The notes: generated from the letters alone by a model not told the origin. A DNA stretch of 64,000 nt from Megaera_A sp049739405 (GCA_049739405.1 JBMGNO010000001.1:4350-68349), one strand, 5' to 3'. Shown: positions 8,437 to 18,135, counted from the first letter of the stretch. Translations and numbers: made by a program.

Positions 8437-9617
8437 ATAAAGAAACATATGATGTAATTATTATTGGGGCTGGCGCAGCTGGTTTAATGAGTGCTGCAAT
8501 AGCTGGTTCACTAGGGAAAAAAGCTTTGTTAATTGAACATACAAACAAAGTTGGCGAGAAGATTAGAATTTCTGGTGGAGGAAGGTGTAATTTTACTAAC
8601 CTGAAAGTGGGTAGCGAGCATTTCATTTGTCCTAACCCACATTTTGTAAAATCTGCTTTAGCCCAATATTCGCAAAATGATTTTATTAAAATGGTTGCAG
8701 ATAATAATATTGCCTATCATGAAAAAACTCTAGGGCAATTATTTTGCGATGGCTCTTCCAAGCAAATAATTGAAATGCTAGTTAATCAGTGCAAACAATA
8801 CGGTGTAGACATAAAAAAATCTTGTGCTGCTACAGACATACAGAAGTCAAGTCTGTTCGCCGTGCAAACAAACCTTGGGGATTTTGAATCAAAATCTCTT
8901 ATTATTGCAACAGGTGGTCTATCTATCCCTAAGATTGGTGCTAGTAGATTTGGCTATGATGTAGCTACTCAATTTAACCTAAAGGTCAATAATACACACC
9001 CTGCTCTTGTTCCTGTAACAATAGACAAAACTTATCTGGATAAATATAAAGATTTGCGCGGAACCGCAAACCACTCTATCGCTACTTGTAATAAAACTAG
9101 CTTTAAAGAAAATATTTTATTTACCCATAAAGGCTTTAGCGGACCTGCTATTTTACAAATATCTTCTTACCTACCTGATCTAACCAACTCAACAATTAAC
9201 ATCAACCTTCTCCCAAATGATGATTTATACAATTATTTCCGAAGGAATAATAACTCCAAAACAACCCCTGCTTCTTACCTGAAAAATCACCTAACTAATC
9301 GCTTAGTAAAATACTTAACAACTCAAAACCCTGACCTTGAACAAACAATAACCTCTTTGAGCAAACAAAAGCTACAATATATTGCAAAAACAATCCATGA
9401 GTTTGAGATCCGTATTAATGGTAGTGAAGGTTATGCCAAAGCTGAAGTTACTTCTGGGGGCGTAGATACTGACCAAATTAACTCCAAAACCATGGAGTGT
9501 AAAAAGGTGCCCGGTTTATATTTCGTTGGAGAAGTGCTAGACGTCACTGGATGGCTGGGTGGTTATAACTTTCAGTGGGCTTGGTCTTCTGGATACGTCG
9601 CAGGTCTTAATTGTTAA
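8433..9617 (+). CDS. YhiN/HI0933-family flavoprotein (NAD(P)/FAD-dependent oxidoreductase)
   Basis: A 394-residue flavoprotein of the HI0933/BaiN family. The N-terminal Rossmann fold has VIIIGAGAAGLMSA. The family-specific EKIRISGGGRCNFTN motif follows near residue 50. The C-terminus carries an FAD-binding end with GLYFVGEVLDVTGWLGGYNFQWAWSSG. The start is set at 8433 (MNKETYD). The open frame reaches further upstream inside brnQ, but ATGA coupling and the conserved N-terminus decide. The biochemical role of the family is poorly defined, with proposed reductase activity, so no substrate is assigned. Confidence 0.88.
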   Translation: MNKETYDVIIIGAGAAGLMSAAIAGSLGKKALLIEHTNKVGEKIRISGGGRCNFTNLKVGSEHFICPNPHFVKSALAQYSQNDFIKMVADNNIAYHEKTLGQLFCDGSSKQIIEMLVNQCKQYGVDIKKSCAATDIQKSSLFAVQTNLGDFESKSLIIATGGLSIPKIGASRFGYDVATQFNLKVNNTHPALVPVTIDKTYLDKYKDLRGTANHSIATCNKTSFKENILFTHKGFSGPAILQISSYLPDLTNSTININLLPNDDLYNYFRRNNNSKTTPASYLKNHLTNRLVKYLTTQNPDLEQTITSLSKQKLQYIAKTIHEFEIRINGSEGYAKAEVTSGGVDTDQINSKTMECKKVPGLYFVGEVLDVTGWLGGYNFQWAWSSGYVAGLNC

Positions 9618-9658
9618 TTTTTCTCTTACAATAAATACAGACAAATACGTTCATTTAC

Positions 9659-9670
9659 TATAGCGAATTA
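9659..9670. repeat. degenerate arm of the TATAGTRAATTAA family
   Basis: TATAGCGAATTA lies 40 bases past the end of the YhiN-like gene. The placement behind a gene end matches other copies. Confidence 0.35.
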
Positions 9671-9686
9671 GGTAAAATGAAAGACG

Positions 9687-9706
9687 TTTTTAGATTTTTC
9701 TAAAAA
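9687..9706 (-). other. short AT hairpin downstream of tRNA-Ile
   Basis: TTTTTAGA and TCTAAAAA pair perfectly around four T residues, 18-37 bases past the tRNA-Ile 3' end. It also lies beyond the end of the YhiN-like gene. A weak bidirectional terminator is possible; the stem is all A/T apart from one G-C pair. Confidence 0.35.
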
Positions 9707-9723
9707 GAAATATTAGAGTTGAA

Positions 9724-9800
<77 letters not shown>

Positions 9801-9811
9801 ATTCGGTTGGT

Positions 9812-9840
9812 ATTCTATGCAAAATCAAAACAATAGTCAA
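9812..9840 (-). promoter_or_regulatory. promoter of tRNA-Ile
   Basis: On the minus strand TTGACT, a 17-base spacer and TAGAAT. The predicted start is about 5 bases before the mature tRNA 5' end, a very short leader. Confidence 0.7.
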
Positions 9841-9956
9841 GAAATAAATTCAAAAAATACACTCTCTAAGCAACATAAGAAATACCTCATGAGGAAGTAT
9901 CAAAATGATCAGTGATATTTCCCCGTAAAATACTAACTTTTACTCTTGCTATAACC

Positions 9957-11714
9957 CTAGAAGCTAGTTTGTTTAACAGTTAAACTTTGATAGCTCTCAA
10001 GTAAATCTATGTTTGCTTTATCAACTGCGCACTCGCTCATTTCCCCTTTGCATTTTTTGCGCATTAATGAATTAGCTTTATAGAAAGAATTATTATTAAC
10101 CCCAGCCATATCAAGCACTAAACCAGGAATGAATGCAATATCAAGTGATTTATATTTTTCATCATTATTAATGTCAAAATTAGCATGGATATTGTAGAAT
10201 GTTTTGTAATAATCTTTAATGTCACGAGTGAATCTTAACTGAGTAGAAAAACCCTCAAAAGACGGCAAATGGTCACCAAAATTTACAATAATAGTCTTCT
10301 TTTTACGGTTCATTAGTTTTTTAATTAGATTCGATTGATCAGTACTAATCTTTGTCAAGCGCTCCATGTAGTCATTTAACTTTGAACAAAGCTTATCATT
10401 CATTGAGTGACTACAACCGATTTTATCTTTAAAAAAACTAGAATGTGGCCCATGATTAAGCATAGTAGAGGCAAAAATATATTTTGGCTTTTCTGGATTG
10501 CGGTCTAGCGCATCAATAATCATTTCACCGATCATAGTGTCAGGCACCCCACCCCAGCTTGAAGGCTTAAAACCATATTCATAAATATCTGTAATTTGAT
10601 GAGCTCCCAGTTTAGTATATGAATCTAGCGCTAATGAGAAATTTTTATCCACTGGATACACGACTTCAACTCTATAACCAATAGATCTCAAATAAGACAT
10701 AATTGAATTCTCCGTATGTGGCACTAAAGTAATGAATGGCATATAGCTTGGTCCATCAAGGGCCTTATGTGGTATACCAGTATTCACCTCATATTCACTA
10801 ATCCATGAACTTCCACCAAATGTATTGACATTTAAAGTCCCACTATATTTTGTATGCTTATTATCTTTAAAAAACTCAAAATCAAGTTTGTCTGCAAAGT
10901 CATAATCTAGCTTACTTGGATCAAACACTGATTCATTTAATATAACTACTATATCAACCATATCTTCATGCTCATCGGATATAGTCATCTCACCTGAGTC
11001 TGGCTTGATATTTTGTAAGATTAGCTCTTCACTAATAGAACCTTGCTTTGGGTGCATATAAATATCTTGCAAAGTAAATACAATATCAGCAAATGGACCA
11101 TATATCCTGCGCGGATATTTACTATACTCTGATTTAATTGAGTCAATGCCTTTACTGAGATATGACTTACGGTCAATAGCTAGGTCGAATATCGTAAAAC
11201 TTAACAAAATAGCCACGCCAATAGATACTAATCTAAACGCATAAAAGTTCTTACCCCCAAGACTTGCTTTGTCAAGCAGAGTGTCGTATTTATTGCTTAG
11301 TAATACTATATTAATTACTAATAGTACTATAATTAAATATATTTCCTTAGTTGCATATTCATATATCAAACGAAGTAGTCCATGGTTAATCAATAATTTC
11401 AACATAAAGAAATCAGCCGCTGATAAGCCCTGCATTAAAAACTGCCACTTAATTAGTTTTATATAATCAAAACAAACGGCTAAAAGCAAAGTCATAAAAC
11501 CAGCAAGTAATATTCTATTTGTAATTAATATAATTATAAAGAAACAACACATTGCTAATATTAAATTTGCAATAATTAGTGCGGTGTTAAACTTGGTGAC
11601 AAAACTTAAAAATAGTACTAGTAGTACAAACCAAGTACTTAAAGAAAAATATAATTCTTTAAGTGATATTCTATAGCCAATTATTGAATTAAAAATATTT
11701 GATATTTTTTGCAT
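9957..11714 (-). CDS. LTA-synthase-like membrane sulfatase-fold phosphotransferase
   Basis: 585 residues. The first 190 or so form about five membrane helices and the rest an extracytoplasmic alkaline-phosphatase/sulfatase domain. Metal-site motifs are visible: VILNESVFDP (the position of the LtaS metal-binding glutamate), NTFGGSSWISEYEVNTG (the nucleophile region) and NFGDHLPS (the late Asp-His pair). Family members move phosphoglycerol or phosphoethanolamine onto lipoteichoic acid, glucans or lipid A. In a Gram-negative cell, OpgB/MdoB-like or lipid-modifying activity is more plausible than teichoic acid synthesis. The substrate cannot be read from the sequence. No adjacent gene clarifies the pathway. 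Confidence 0.75.
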   Translation of the reverse strand: MQKISNIFNSIIGYRISLKELYFSLSTWFVLLVLFLSFVTKFNTALIIANLILAMCCFFIIILITNRILLAGFMTLLLAVCFDYIKLIKWQFLMQGLSAADFFMLKLLINHGLLRLIYEYATKEIYLIIVLLVINIVLLSNKYDTLLDKASLGGKNFYAFRLVSIGVAILLSFTIFDLAIDRKSYLSKGIDSIKSEYSKYPRRIYGPFADIVFTLQDIYMHPKQGSISEELILQNIKPDSGEMTISDEHEDMVDIVVILNESVFDPSKLDYDFADKLDFEFFKDNKHTKYSGTLNVNTFGGSSWISEYEVNTGIPHKALDGPSYMPFITLVPHTENSIMSYLRSIGYRVEVVYPVDKNFSLALDSYTKLGAHQITDIYEYGFKPSSWGGVPDTMIGEMIIDALDRNPEKPKYIFASTMLNHGPHSSFFKDKIGCSHSMNDKLCSKLNDYMERLTKISTDQSNLIKKLMNRKKKTIIVNFGDHLPSFEGFSTQLRFTRDIKDYYKTFYNIHANFDINNDEKYKSLDIAFIPGLVLDMAGVNNNSFYKANSLMRKKCKGEMSECAVDKANIDLLESYQSLTVKQTSF

Positions 11715-11880
11715 GTTTGATGTCTAAAATTTTATTTAAAAAGCTTATATTCTATAGAAGATAGAGCATTTTCAACTGGAATCAATATTATTTATAAAAA
11801 AGACTTGATTATTTCAAAAAACTAGTGCATATTACTCCTTATCTTTAGCTTATTCATTGAAACTAGCAAAGACCCTATAA

Positions 11881-11956
11881 GGGCGATTAGCTCAGTTGGT
11901 AGAGCATCTCGTTTACACCGAGACGGTCGGCAGTTCGAGTCTGTCATCGCCCACCA
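11881..11956 (+). tRNA. tRNA-Val (anticodon TAC)
   Basis: Acceptor GGGCGAT/ATCGCCC, D-arm TAGCTCAGTTGGTAGAGCA, anticodon stem TCTCG/CGAGA with loop TTTACAC (TAC), T-arm CGGCAGTTCGAGTCTGT, encoded CCA at 11954-11956. It stands alone, 37 bases before ialB. Confidence 0.96.
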
Positions 11957-11993
11957 TTTAATGTACAATCATATCTTAAAATAATTATTTAGC

Positions 11994-12524
11994 ATGTCTT
12001 TAAAAAAAATCACCTTTGCTTTAGTTGGAACTTTATTTACATTTGCAACTTTTACTTTATTAAAAAATAATAATGCAATTGGCGCTAAGCAAGATGGAAA
12101 AGTTTTTGAAGATTGGTCTGTTGCCTGCTCAATGCAAACTATAAACAAGAAAAAGGCGCAGCTTTGTGTTTTAAAACAATCGGTTAACTTAAAAAAAGAA
12201 GAAAAGAATGAAATAATTGCCGAGTATGAAATCGGTTATTATGGAGATAAAAAAGAACTTAAAATAATTCAAACCTTACCACTAAACATTAGATTAGATG
12301 CAGGGACTTCAATAGTTAGCGCGGATAAAGCTGTTACTTCTGGTAAGTTTATTGTTTGTACTAAGCAAGGGTGCCAAGCAATATCTAATCTCTCAGACGA
12401 AAATCTAAAAATAATATTACAAAATGATCATAGTAAAATAGTATTTATGAGTATATATGGTAAACAAATCGCCACGCCATTTTCAAGTAAAGGACTGGGT
12501 GCAGCGCTGAGTTATATTAAATAA
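11994..12524 (+). CDS. ialB: invasion-associated locus B (IalB) family protein
   Basis: A 176-residue exported protein of the IalB family, first linked to erythrocyte invasion in Bartonella and widespread in alphaproteobacteria. An N-terminal hydrophobic signal (about 5-30) precedes the family core. The core has FEDWSVACS near residue 39, a paired cysteine region KAQLCVLKQ, and CTKQGC near 121-126. The cysteines probably form disulfides in the periplasm. It follows tRNA-Val and precedes the cox operon promoter. A role in host entry is knowledge of the family, not shown here. Confidence 0.82.
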   Translation: MSLKKITFALVGTLFTFATFTLLKNNNAIGAKQDGKVFEDWSVACSMQTINKKKAQLCVLKQSVNLKKEEKNEIIAEYEIGYYGDKKELKIIQTLPLNIRLDAGTSIVSADKAVTSGKFIVCTKQGCQAISNLSDENLKIILQNDHSKIVFMSIYGKQIATPFSSKGLGAALSYIK

Positions 12525-12583
12525 TATATTATTAGAACTAACACACTCAAAACGCGAAACCTTCATTTAATCTCAATAATTAT

Positions 12584-12612
12584 TTGAATATTTCTGTAAT
12601 AAGATGTATATT
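12584..12612 (+). promoter_or_regulatory. promoter of coxB-coxA-ctaB
   Basis: TTGAAT (12584-12589), 17-base spacer, TATATT (12607-12612), about 60 bases before coxB. Confidence 0.5.
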
Positions 12613-12676
12613 ATCTCTAATGTGGGGTAAGATAGCCCTTTATTTAAGATTTTAATTTATAAAACCTTGTAAAATA

Positions 12677-13504
12677 ATGAAAAAAACCCTACTCCCTTTA
12701 CTAGTTTTATTACTAAGTGTAGTTAGCGTATCTTATGCTGCGCAGCCAGCCCCTTGGCAAATTGACTTTCAAACAGCTGCTAGCCCATTAATGCTCGAGC
12801 TATATAATTTTCATAATTTTTTACTGGTTATTATAACTGCTATTGTTGCTGTGGTGATATTTCTTGTTGCATATATAGTCTTGCGTTTTAATGCAAAGTC
12901 TAACCCTATACCTGCTACTTTCACTCATAATATTGCTATAGAAGTGATATGGACGATTATTCCAATAATTATCTTGATTATAATTGCCATCCCCTCTTTT
13001 CGTATTTTAAAAATGGCTGAGCATACTCCGGAATCAGATTTAACAGTGAAAGTTGTTGGTAATCAATGGTATTGGACATACTCTTACCCAGATAATGAAA
13101 ATATTGAATTTGATAGCTATATGATAGCGGATGAAGATCTACAACCTGGACAATTACGCCTTCTAGAGGTTGATAATAGAATTGTTGTACCGCAAGGAAA
13201 AACAATAAAATTCCTTATTACTGCTGCGGACGTAATTCATAGTTTTGCTATACCATCTTTAGGAATCAAAACAGATGCGGTGCCAGGCAAGGTTAACGAG
13301 ACCTGGACTAAAATCGATAAGAAAGGCGTTTATTACGGTCAATGCTCTGAATTATGCGGAGTCAAGCATGGTTTTATGCCTATTGCAATCGAAGTAGTAA
13401 GCGAAGAAGAATTCCAAGAGTGGCTGAAACTTGCAAAAACTAAATTTGCTAACGGTCGCTCAATTATGTATGTTCAGAATAAAACAAAATCAAGGTTAAA
13501 CTAA
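12677..13504 (+). CDS. coxB: cytochrome c oxidase subunit II
   Basis: Electron-entry subunit of the aa3-type oxidase, 275 residues. A cleavable signal (MKKTLLPLLVLLLSVVSVSYA) is followed by two membrane helices (about 48-70 and 88-110) and a periplasmic cupredoxin domain. The binuclear CuA ligands are all visible: His188, Cys223, Glu225, Cys227, His231, Met234. The aromatic electron-entry patch reads NQWYWTYSYP. coxA follows 3 bases after the stop. The C-terminus has a short extra basic tail. Subunit III is not in this window. Confidence 0.96.
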   Translation: MKKTLLPLLVLLLSVVSVSYAAQPAPWQIDFQTAASPLMLELYNFHNFLLVIITAIVAVVIFLVAYIVLRFNAKSNPIPATFTHNIAIEVIWTIIPIIILIIIAIPSFRILKMAEHTPESDLTVKVVGNQWYWTYSYPDNENIEFDSYMIADEDLQPGQLRLLEVDNRIVVPQGKTIKFLITAADVIHSFAIPSLGIKTDAVPGKVNETWTKIDKKGVYYGQCSELCGVKHGFMPIAIEVVSEEEFQEWLKLAKTKFANGRSIMYVQNKTKSRLN

Positions 13505-13507
13505 AGA

Positions 13508-15079
13508 ATGACAAATCACGACACACCAAAGGGCTGGAGAAGATGGTTGCTATCTACTAATCATAAAGACATTGGTAGCATGTATATAATATTTGCCATT
13601 ATTGCGGGTTTGATTGGTGGTTTATTCTCGGTTTTATTTAGATTGCAACTTGCTACACCTGGATCAGATTTTCTAGGAGGAGACCATCAGCTTTATAATG
13701 TTTTAATTACAGCGCATGCTTTAATTATGGTATTTTTCATGATTATGCCCGCATTATTTGGCGGATTTGGCAATTGGTTTTTACCGATCCTAATTGGCGC
13801 ACCCGACATGGCTTTTCCAAGGCTAAATAATATTAGTTTCTGGCTCTTAATCCCATCATTTTCTTTGTTGTTACTGTCTAGCATGATTGATGGCGGGGCT
13901 GGAACTGGCTGGACAATGTACCCACCACTTAGTAACCTTGTCGGTCACCCAGGCGCCGCTGTTGATATGGCTATTTTAAGCTTACATATTGCTGGCATGT
14001 CTTCTATATTAGGTTCAATCAATATTATCGTAACAACTTTTAATATGCGCGCTCGGGGAATGGGTTTGTTTGATATGCCTTTATTTGTATGGTCAATTCT
14101 AATAACTGCATTTTTATTGGTTTTGGCGCTCCCGGTATTAGCTGGAGCTATTACAATGCTATTATTTGACCGTAACTTTGGCACCCAATTCTTCACACCA
14201 GAAGGTGGAGGAGACCCTGTATTATTCCAACACTTATTTTGGTTCTTTGGTCACCCAGAAGTATATATCGTAATATTACCTGGTTTTGGTATTGTCTCAG
14301 AAGTAATAGCTACTTTCTCTCGCAAGAAAATATTCGGCTACACAGGAATGGTATGCGCAATTGCAATAATTGGCTTTATTGGCTTTGTTGTTTGGGCGCA
14401 CCACATGTTTACTGTTGGGCTGTCTTATAACGCATTGCTATATTTCACCGCGGGGACTATGGTCATTGCAGTGCCTACTGGTATTAAAATCTTTAGCTGG
14501 ATTGCAACTATGTGGGGTGGTTCAATTACCTTTAAAACACCGATGTTATTTGCTATTGGGTTTATTGTATTATTCACAATTGGCGGCGTTACAGGTGTAG
14601 TTCTTTCGAACTCAGCTTTAGACCGAGTTTTGCATGACACTTACTACGTAGTTGCGCACTTCCACTACACAATGTCACTTGGTGCATTATTCACTGCTTT
14701 TGCAGGGTTTTATTATTGGTTTGGAAAAATGTCTGGTAAGCAATATCCTGAATGGATGGGTAAATTACATTTCTGGTTAACATTTATTGGTGTAAACCTG
14801 ACATTCTTCCCTCAGCATTTTCTGGGCCTTGCTGGTATGCCTCGAAGAATACCAGACTACCCCGATGCTTTTGCCGGCTGGAACTATGTGTCAACAGTTG
14901 GTTCATTAATCTCTATGGGAGCTGCATTATTTTTTGTGTTTATAGTATTTTATACATTGAGATTTGGTCGTAAATGTCCTGATAATCCATGGGGAGAAGG
15001 CGCAACTACTCTTGAATGGACAGTAAGTTCACCTCCGGCTTATCATACGTTTGATAAAATACCCGTAATTAAGAAATGA
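13508..15079 (+). CDS. coxA: cytochrome c oxidase subunit I
   Basis: Catalytic haem-copper subunit, 523 residues, twelve helices. Visible hallmarks: the haem a region with ITAHALIMVFFMIMP, the CuB site WFFGHPEVYIVILPGFGI with its cross-linked His-Tyr, the CuB histidine pair in VWAHHMFTVG, the K-channel region, and the haem ligands in YYVVAHFHYTMSLGA. It reduces oxygen to water and pumps protons. The stop overlaps the ctaB start (ATGA), so haem O synthase is probably translated in step with it. Confidence 0.97.
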   Translation: MTNHDTPKGWRRWLLSTNHKDIGSMYIIFAIIAGLIGGLFSVLFRLQLATPGSDFLGGDHQLYNVLITAHALIMVFFMIMPALFGGFGNWFLPILIGAPDMAFPRLNNISFWLLIPSFSLLLLSSMIDGGAGTGWTMYPPLSNLVGHPGAAVDMAILSLHIAGMSSILGSINIIVTTFNMRARGMGLFDMPLFVWSILITAFLLVLALPVLAGAITMLLFDRNFGTQFFTPEGGGDPVLFQHLFWFFGHPEVYIVILPGFGIVSEVIATFSRKKIFGYTGMVCAIAIIGFIGFVVWAHHMFTVGLSYNALLYFTAGTMVIAVPTGIKIFSWIATMWGGSITFKTPMLFAIGFIVLFTIGGVTGVVLSNSALDRVLHDTYYVVAHFHYTMSLGALFTAFAGFYYWFGKMSGKQYPEWMGKLHFWLTFIGVNLTFFPQHFLGLAGMPRRIPDYPDAFAGWNYVSTVGSLISMGAALFFVFIVFYTLRFGRKCPDNPWGEGATTLEWTVSSPPAYHTFDKIPVIKK

Positions 15080-15972
15080 GTAATCAAACTTTAGTGAAGC
15101 CCCAGAATAAGGAGATAGAATCATCTTTCTTAGACTATATTGCGCTAATGAAACCACGCGTTATGTCTTTGGTAGTATTCACTGCTCTTTGTGGTATGTT
15201 ACTCGCACCTGGAGAGATTCATTTTCTTATTGCTTTTGAAGCAATACTTTTAGTCGCTCTTGGTGCTGGATCTGCTGCTGCAATTAATATGTGGTATGAC
15301 CGCGATATCGACGCGATAATGTTGCGCACTCAAAATAGACCTATAATAAAAGGAGTGATTATTGCTGATGAAGCATTGTCATTTGGGATTGTTACGGGAA
15401 TATTATCTGTTATATTACTTGGTTTATTTGCAAATATTATATCAGCTATATTGCTAGCCATAACTATTTTATATTATGTTTTTATCTACACTATGTGGCT
15501 AAAACGCTCATCAATATATAATATTGTTATTGGCGGAGCTTCAGGTGCTTTACCCCCCGTCATTGGGTGGACTATTGTCACTGGCGAAATAACCATCGAA
15601 CCTATTTTATTGTTTATGATTATTTTTATCTGGACCCCTCCACATTCATGGGCTCTGGCATTATTCAAATCAGATGATTATAAAAAATGCAATGTACCGA
15701 TGATGCCAGTAATTAAGGGTGATATATATACTAAAAAGCAGATGCTATTTTATAGTATAATTATGGCCTTAGTAGTTGCTCTGCCTTATTTTATAAACAT
15801 GGTAAGCTTATCTTATCTTTATATTAGCAGCTTATTAAGCGCTGGTTTTATATATTTATGTATCAAGCTTTTCAGCGACCTAGATAATAAATATGCGAAA
15901 AAACTTTTTTGGTATTCTATTTTTTATCTCTTTACAATATTTTTATTACTAGTAATTTTTAACCAAATTTAG
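15076..15972 (+). CDS. ctaB: protoheme IX farnesyltransferase (haem O synthase)
   Basis: UbiA-family membrane prenyltransferase (298 residues) that adds a farnesyl group to haem b, the first step to haem A for CoxA. The first aspartate motif reads NMWYDRDIDAIM with TQNRPI next. The second loop has WTPPHSWALALF and DDYKKCNVPMMPV, as in CtaB/CyoE. About eight membrane helices. Coupled by ATGA to coxA. The next step enzyme (CtaA) is not in the window. Confidence 0.95.
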   Translation: MSNQTLVKPQNKEIESSFLDYIALMKPRVMSLVVFTALCGMLLAPGEIHFLIAFEAILLVALGAGSAAAINMWYDRDIDAIMLRTQNRPIIKGVIIADEALSFGIVTGILSVILLGLFANIISAILLAITILYYVFIYTMWLKRSSIYNIVIGGASGALPPVIGWTIVTGEITIEPILLFMIIFIWTPPHSWALALFKSDDYKKCNVPMMPVIKGDIYTKKQMLFYSIIMALVVALPYFINMVSLSYLYISSLLSAGFIYLCIKLFSDLDNKYAKKLFWYSIFYLFTIFLLLVIFNQI

Positions 15973-16027
15973 TCAAATAATAACGTAAGTTAATTTAGAT
16001 TATTTTTCTTAAAAACAAACTATTTCA

Positions 16028-16056
16028 TTTACTTCATGCCAATCGACATGTAAAAT
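16028..16056 (+). promoter_or_regulatory. candidate promoter of tolQRAB
   Basis: TTTACT (16028-16033), 17-base spacer, TAAAAT (16051-16056), about 30 bases before tolQ. The spacer holds a small CATG...CATG dyad. Confidence 0.4.
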
Positions 16057-16091
16057 AAAGCTTTATCAATAAAAAAATAAAAAATCGTAAA

Positions 16092-16811
16092 ATGTCTATT
16101 TCAGAAAATGCCACTCAAGTCACTAGCAGCGCAATGATCGACACCTCTATTTTTTCCTTAATCATGTCAGCAGATATGATTGGTAAGTTAGTTTTTTTAG
16201 TATTAATGATTGCCTCTATTTGGAGCTGGGCGATAATTTTTAGTAAATTCGCAACCTTAAAGAAGATAAACCAAAAAATGCGGGGTTTTCAAAAATCTTT
16301 CTGGCAGACAAAAGGTATGAATCAATTAATAGAACTATCAACAAAATATCCTCAAAATCCATTATCAAATATTTTTAATGCTGCGGTAAAGGAATGTAAA
16401 GAGGGTAATAGTAAAAATAATGATATGGCTAAATCAAGTCATAAAGAAAGGATATATTGCGTAATGAGTTTAGTTAAAAACCAACAACTGGACCAGATGG
16501 AAAGCAAGCTCGGTTTTTTAGCCACAATTGGTTCTTCTTCACCTTTTATTGGTTTGTTTGGAACTGTATGGGGTATTATGCATAGTTTTCAGTCCATCGC
16601 TCACTCAAAAAATGCAACTCTAGCTGTTGTCGCGCCGGGGATCGCCGAGGCTTTACTAGCTACAGCAATCGGACTATTTGCAGCAATACCGGCAACAATA
16701 TTTTATAATTATTTCACAACTCGTATTGACGAAACGAGTAGTTATATTGATAATTTTTCTGGCAATTTACAGCTAATTTTCTCAAAAGCAATTGACCAAG
16801 AAGAAATGTAG
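16092..16811 (+). CDS. tolQ: Tol-Pal system proton channel subunit TolQ
   Basis: Inner-membrane MotA/TolQ/ExbB-family protein, 239 residues. Three membrane helices: about 28-50, 135-160 and 170-195. The later helices carry LATIGSSSPFIGLFGTVWGIM and APGIAEALLATAIGLFAAIPA, the conserved channel region. With TolR it uses the proton motive force to drive TolA and keep the outer membrane constricted at division. First of the tolQ-tolR-tolA-tolB cluster. A ProP- or ExbB-type assignment is excluded by its neighbours. Confidence 0.93.
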   Translation: MSISENATQVTSSAMIDTSIFSLIMSADMIGKLVFLVLMIASIWSWAIIFSKFATLKKINQKMRGFQKSFWQTKGMNQLIELSTKYPQNPLSNIFNAAVKECKEGNSKNNDMAKSSHKERIYCVMSLVKNQQLDQMESKLGFLATIGSSSPFIGLFGTVWGIMHSFQSIAHSKNATLAVVAPGIAEALLATAIGLFAAIPATIFYNYFTTRIDETSSYIDNFSGNLQLIFSKAIDQEEM

Positions 16812-16822
16812 GGGGAAAATTT

Positions 16823-17248
16823 ATGGCTAGCGATATAAGTTTTACTAACAGAAGAAGCAAAGTTCGTAAAGTTAAAAATGAAATCAACGTGACTCCCATG
16901 GTTGATGTAATGTTGGTATTATTAATTATTTTTATGATAACTTCACCAATGCTTGTTGCAGGCATTGAAGTGGACTTACCCAAAACAAAATCATCTCCTG
17001 CAACGGGCGATACTAAACCTTTAGTACTAAGTATTGACGCAAAAGGGGATATTTACTTATTTCAAACAAAAATACCTCAAAAATCACTCATTCTTAAACT
17101 CAAAGAGGTCACAAAAGAAAATAATGAAGCGAAAATTTTTGTTAAAGGAGACCGCAGATTAGCCTATGGAAAGATTGTGCAGGTTATTTCACACGTAAAA
17201 ACTGCTGGTTTTACAAAAGTAGCACTGGTATCAGATATAGAAAATTAA
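16823..17248 (+). CDS. tolR: Tol-Pal system subunit TolR
   Basis: A 141-residue single-pass protein of the ExbD/TolR family. The sole helix (about 25-45) follows INVTPMVDVMLVLLIIFM, with the conserved aspartate (VD) that takes part in proton conduction. A periplasmic domain with VFVKGDRRLAYGKI-type sequence follows. AGGGGG Shine-Dalgarno 8 bases upstream. Its TAA shares one base with the tolA ATG. Confidence 0.93.
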   Translation: MASDISFTNRRSKVRKVKNEINVTPMVDVMLVLLIIFMITSPMLVAGIEVDLPKTKSSPATGDTKPLVLSIDAKGDIYLFQTKIPQKSLILKLKEVTKENNEAKIFVKGDRRLAYGKIVQVISHVKTAGFTKVALVSDIEN

Positions 17249-18123
17249 TGGACAAAGAAAATAAGCTGTTTAAAAAATATATTATTATTTCGTTTGTACT
17301 GCATTTATTATTAATAATTGCCTATTTTTTTGGTATGCCCTCTTTGTTTCAAGAGCTGCCCAAACATCAAGAATCTCTCACTTTTGAGATGGTCTCCATT
17401 AAGGATATTACGAATATTAAATCGCAAGACATAACTCAAAAAAAGAAAGTCGAGCAAAAGAAAGCAAAAAGAATAGAGAAATCTTTAAAGTCTAGCCCGC
17501 CAAAACAAGATAAATCGCCCCCAGTCAAACAAGTGGTTCAAAAAAATAAACCACCTAAAAAAGATGCTATTAATTTAAAAAATAATAAAAAACCATTAAA
17601 GCAAAAAATATCAGATAAAAAAATAATAAAGACTGCGCAGAAAAATAAAGTAAAGAAAAAAAATACTGCCAAACCTCAACAAGATTCAATGGATTCAATA
17701 TTTAAAAATCTAGAAGAATCAGTAGGCGATAATGACTCTAGCCGAATATATAAAAATAATCATTCAACTAAAAATAATAATAAGTTTTTTAAAAGTGATA
17801 ATTATAATCGACATGCCCCAATTTCAATTACTGAAAAAAACCTAATTAAAGGCGCTATAGAAAAAAACTGGAACAAACCAAATTCTTTACCTATGAATAA
17901 TCAAATTAAGGTTGTATTTGAAATAGAGTTTGATAAAAAAGGAAAAATAGTAAGATCAAAAAAGTTGAAAACAACTTGTAATTATTCGGATAGTGTTTGT
18001 CAAATAGCAATAGAAAGCGTGAAAAGAGCAATTGGCCAAACAAAAATTGTTAAAAACTTACCCCCAAAGCGCTATGAGCTATGGAAAATAGTTGAACTAC
18101 GCTTTGATTTAGATTTATTATAA
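17248..18123 (+). CDS. tolA: TolA-like periplasm-spanning protein
   Basis: 291 residues: an N-terminal helix (about 12-32), a long lysine-, glutamine- and proline-rich central region (about 60-185), and a C-terminal TolA/TonB-like domain (about 195-290). The C-terminal domain has AIEKNWNKPNSLP, VVFEIEFDKKGKIV and two cysteines (CNYSDSVC). Position between tolR and tolB supports TolA. The central region is shorter and less helical than in enterobacteria. The C-terminal domain should contact Pal and TolB. Confidence 0.85.
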   Translation: MDKENKLFKKYIIISFVLHLLLIIAYFFGMPSLFQELPKHQESLTFEMVSIKDITNIKSQDITQKKKVEQKKAKRIEKSLKSSPPKQDKSPPVKQVVQKNKPPKKDAINLKNNKKPLKQKISDKKIIKTAQKNKVKKKNTAKPQQDSMDSIFKNLEESVGDNDSSRIYKNNHSTKNNNKFFKSDNYNRHAPISITEKNLIKGAIEKNWNKPNSLPMNNQIKVVFEIEFDKKGKIVRSKKLKTTCNYSDSVCQIAIESVKRAIGQTKIVKNLPPKRYELWKIVELRFDLDLL

Positions 18124-18135
18124 AAAGTAATTATT

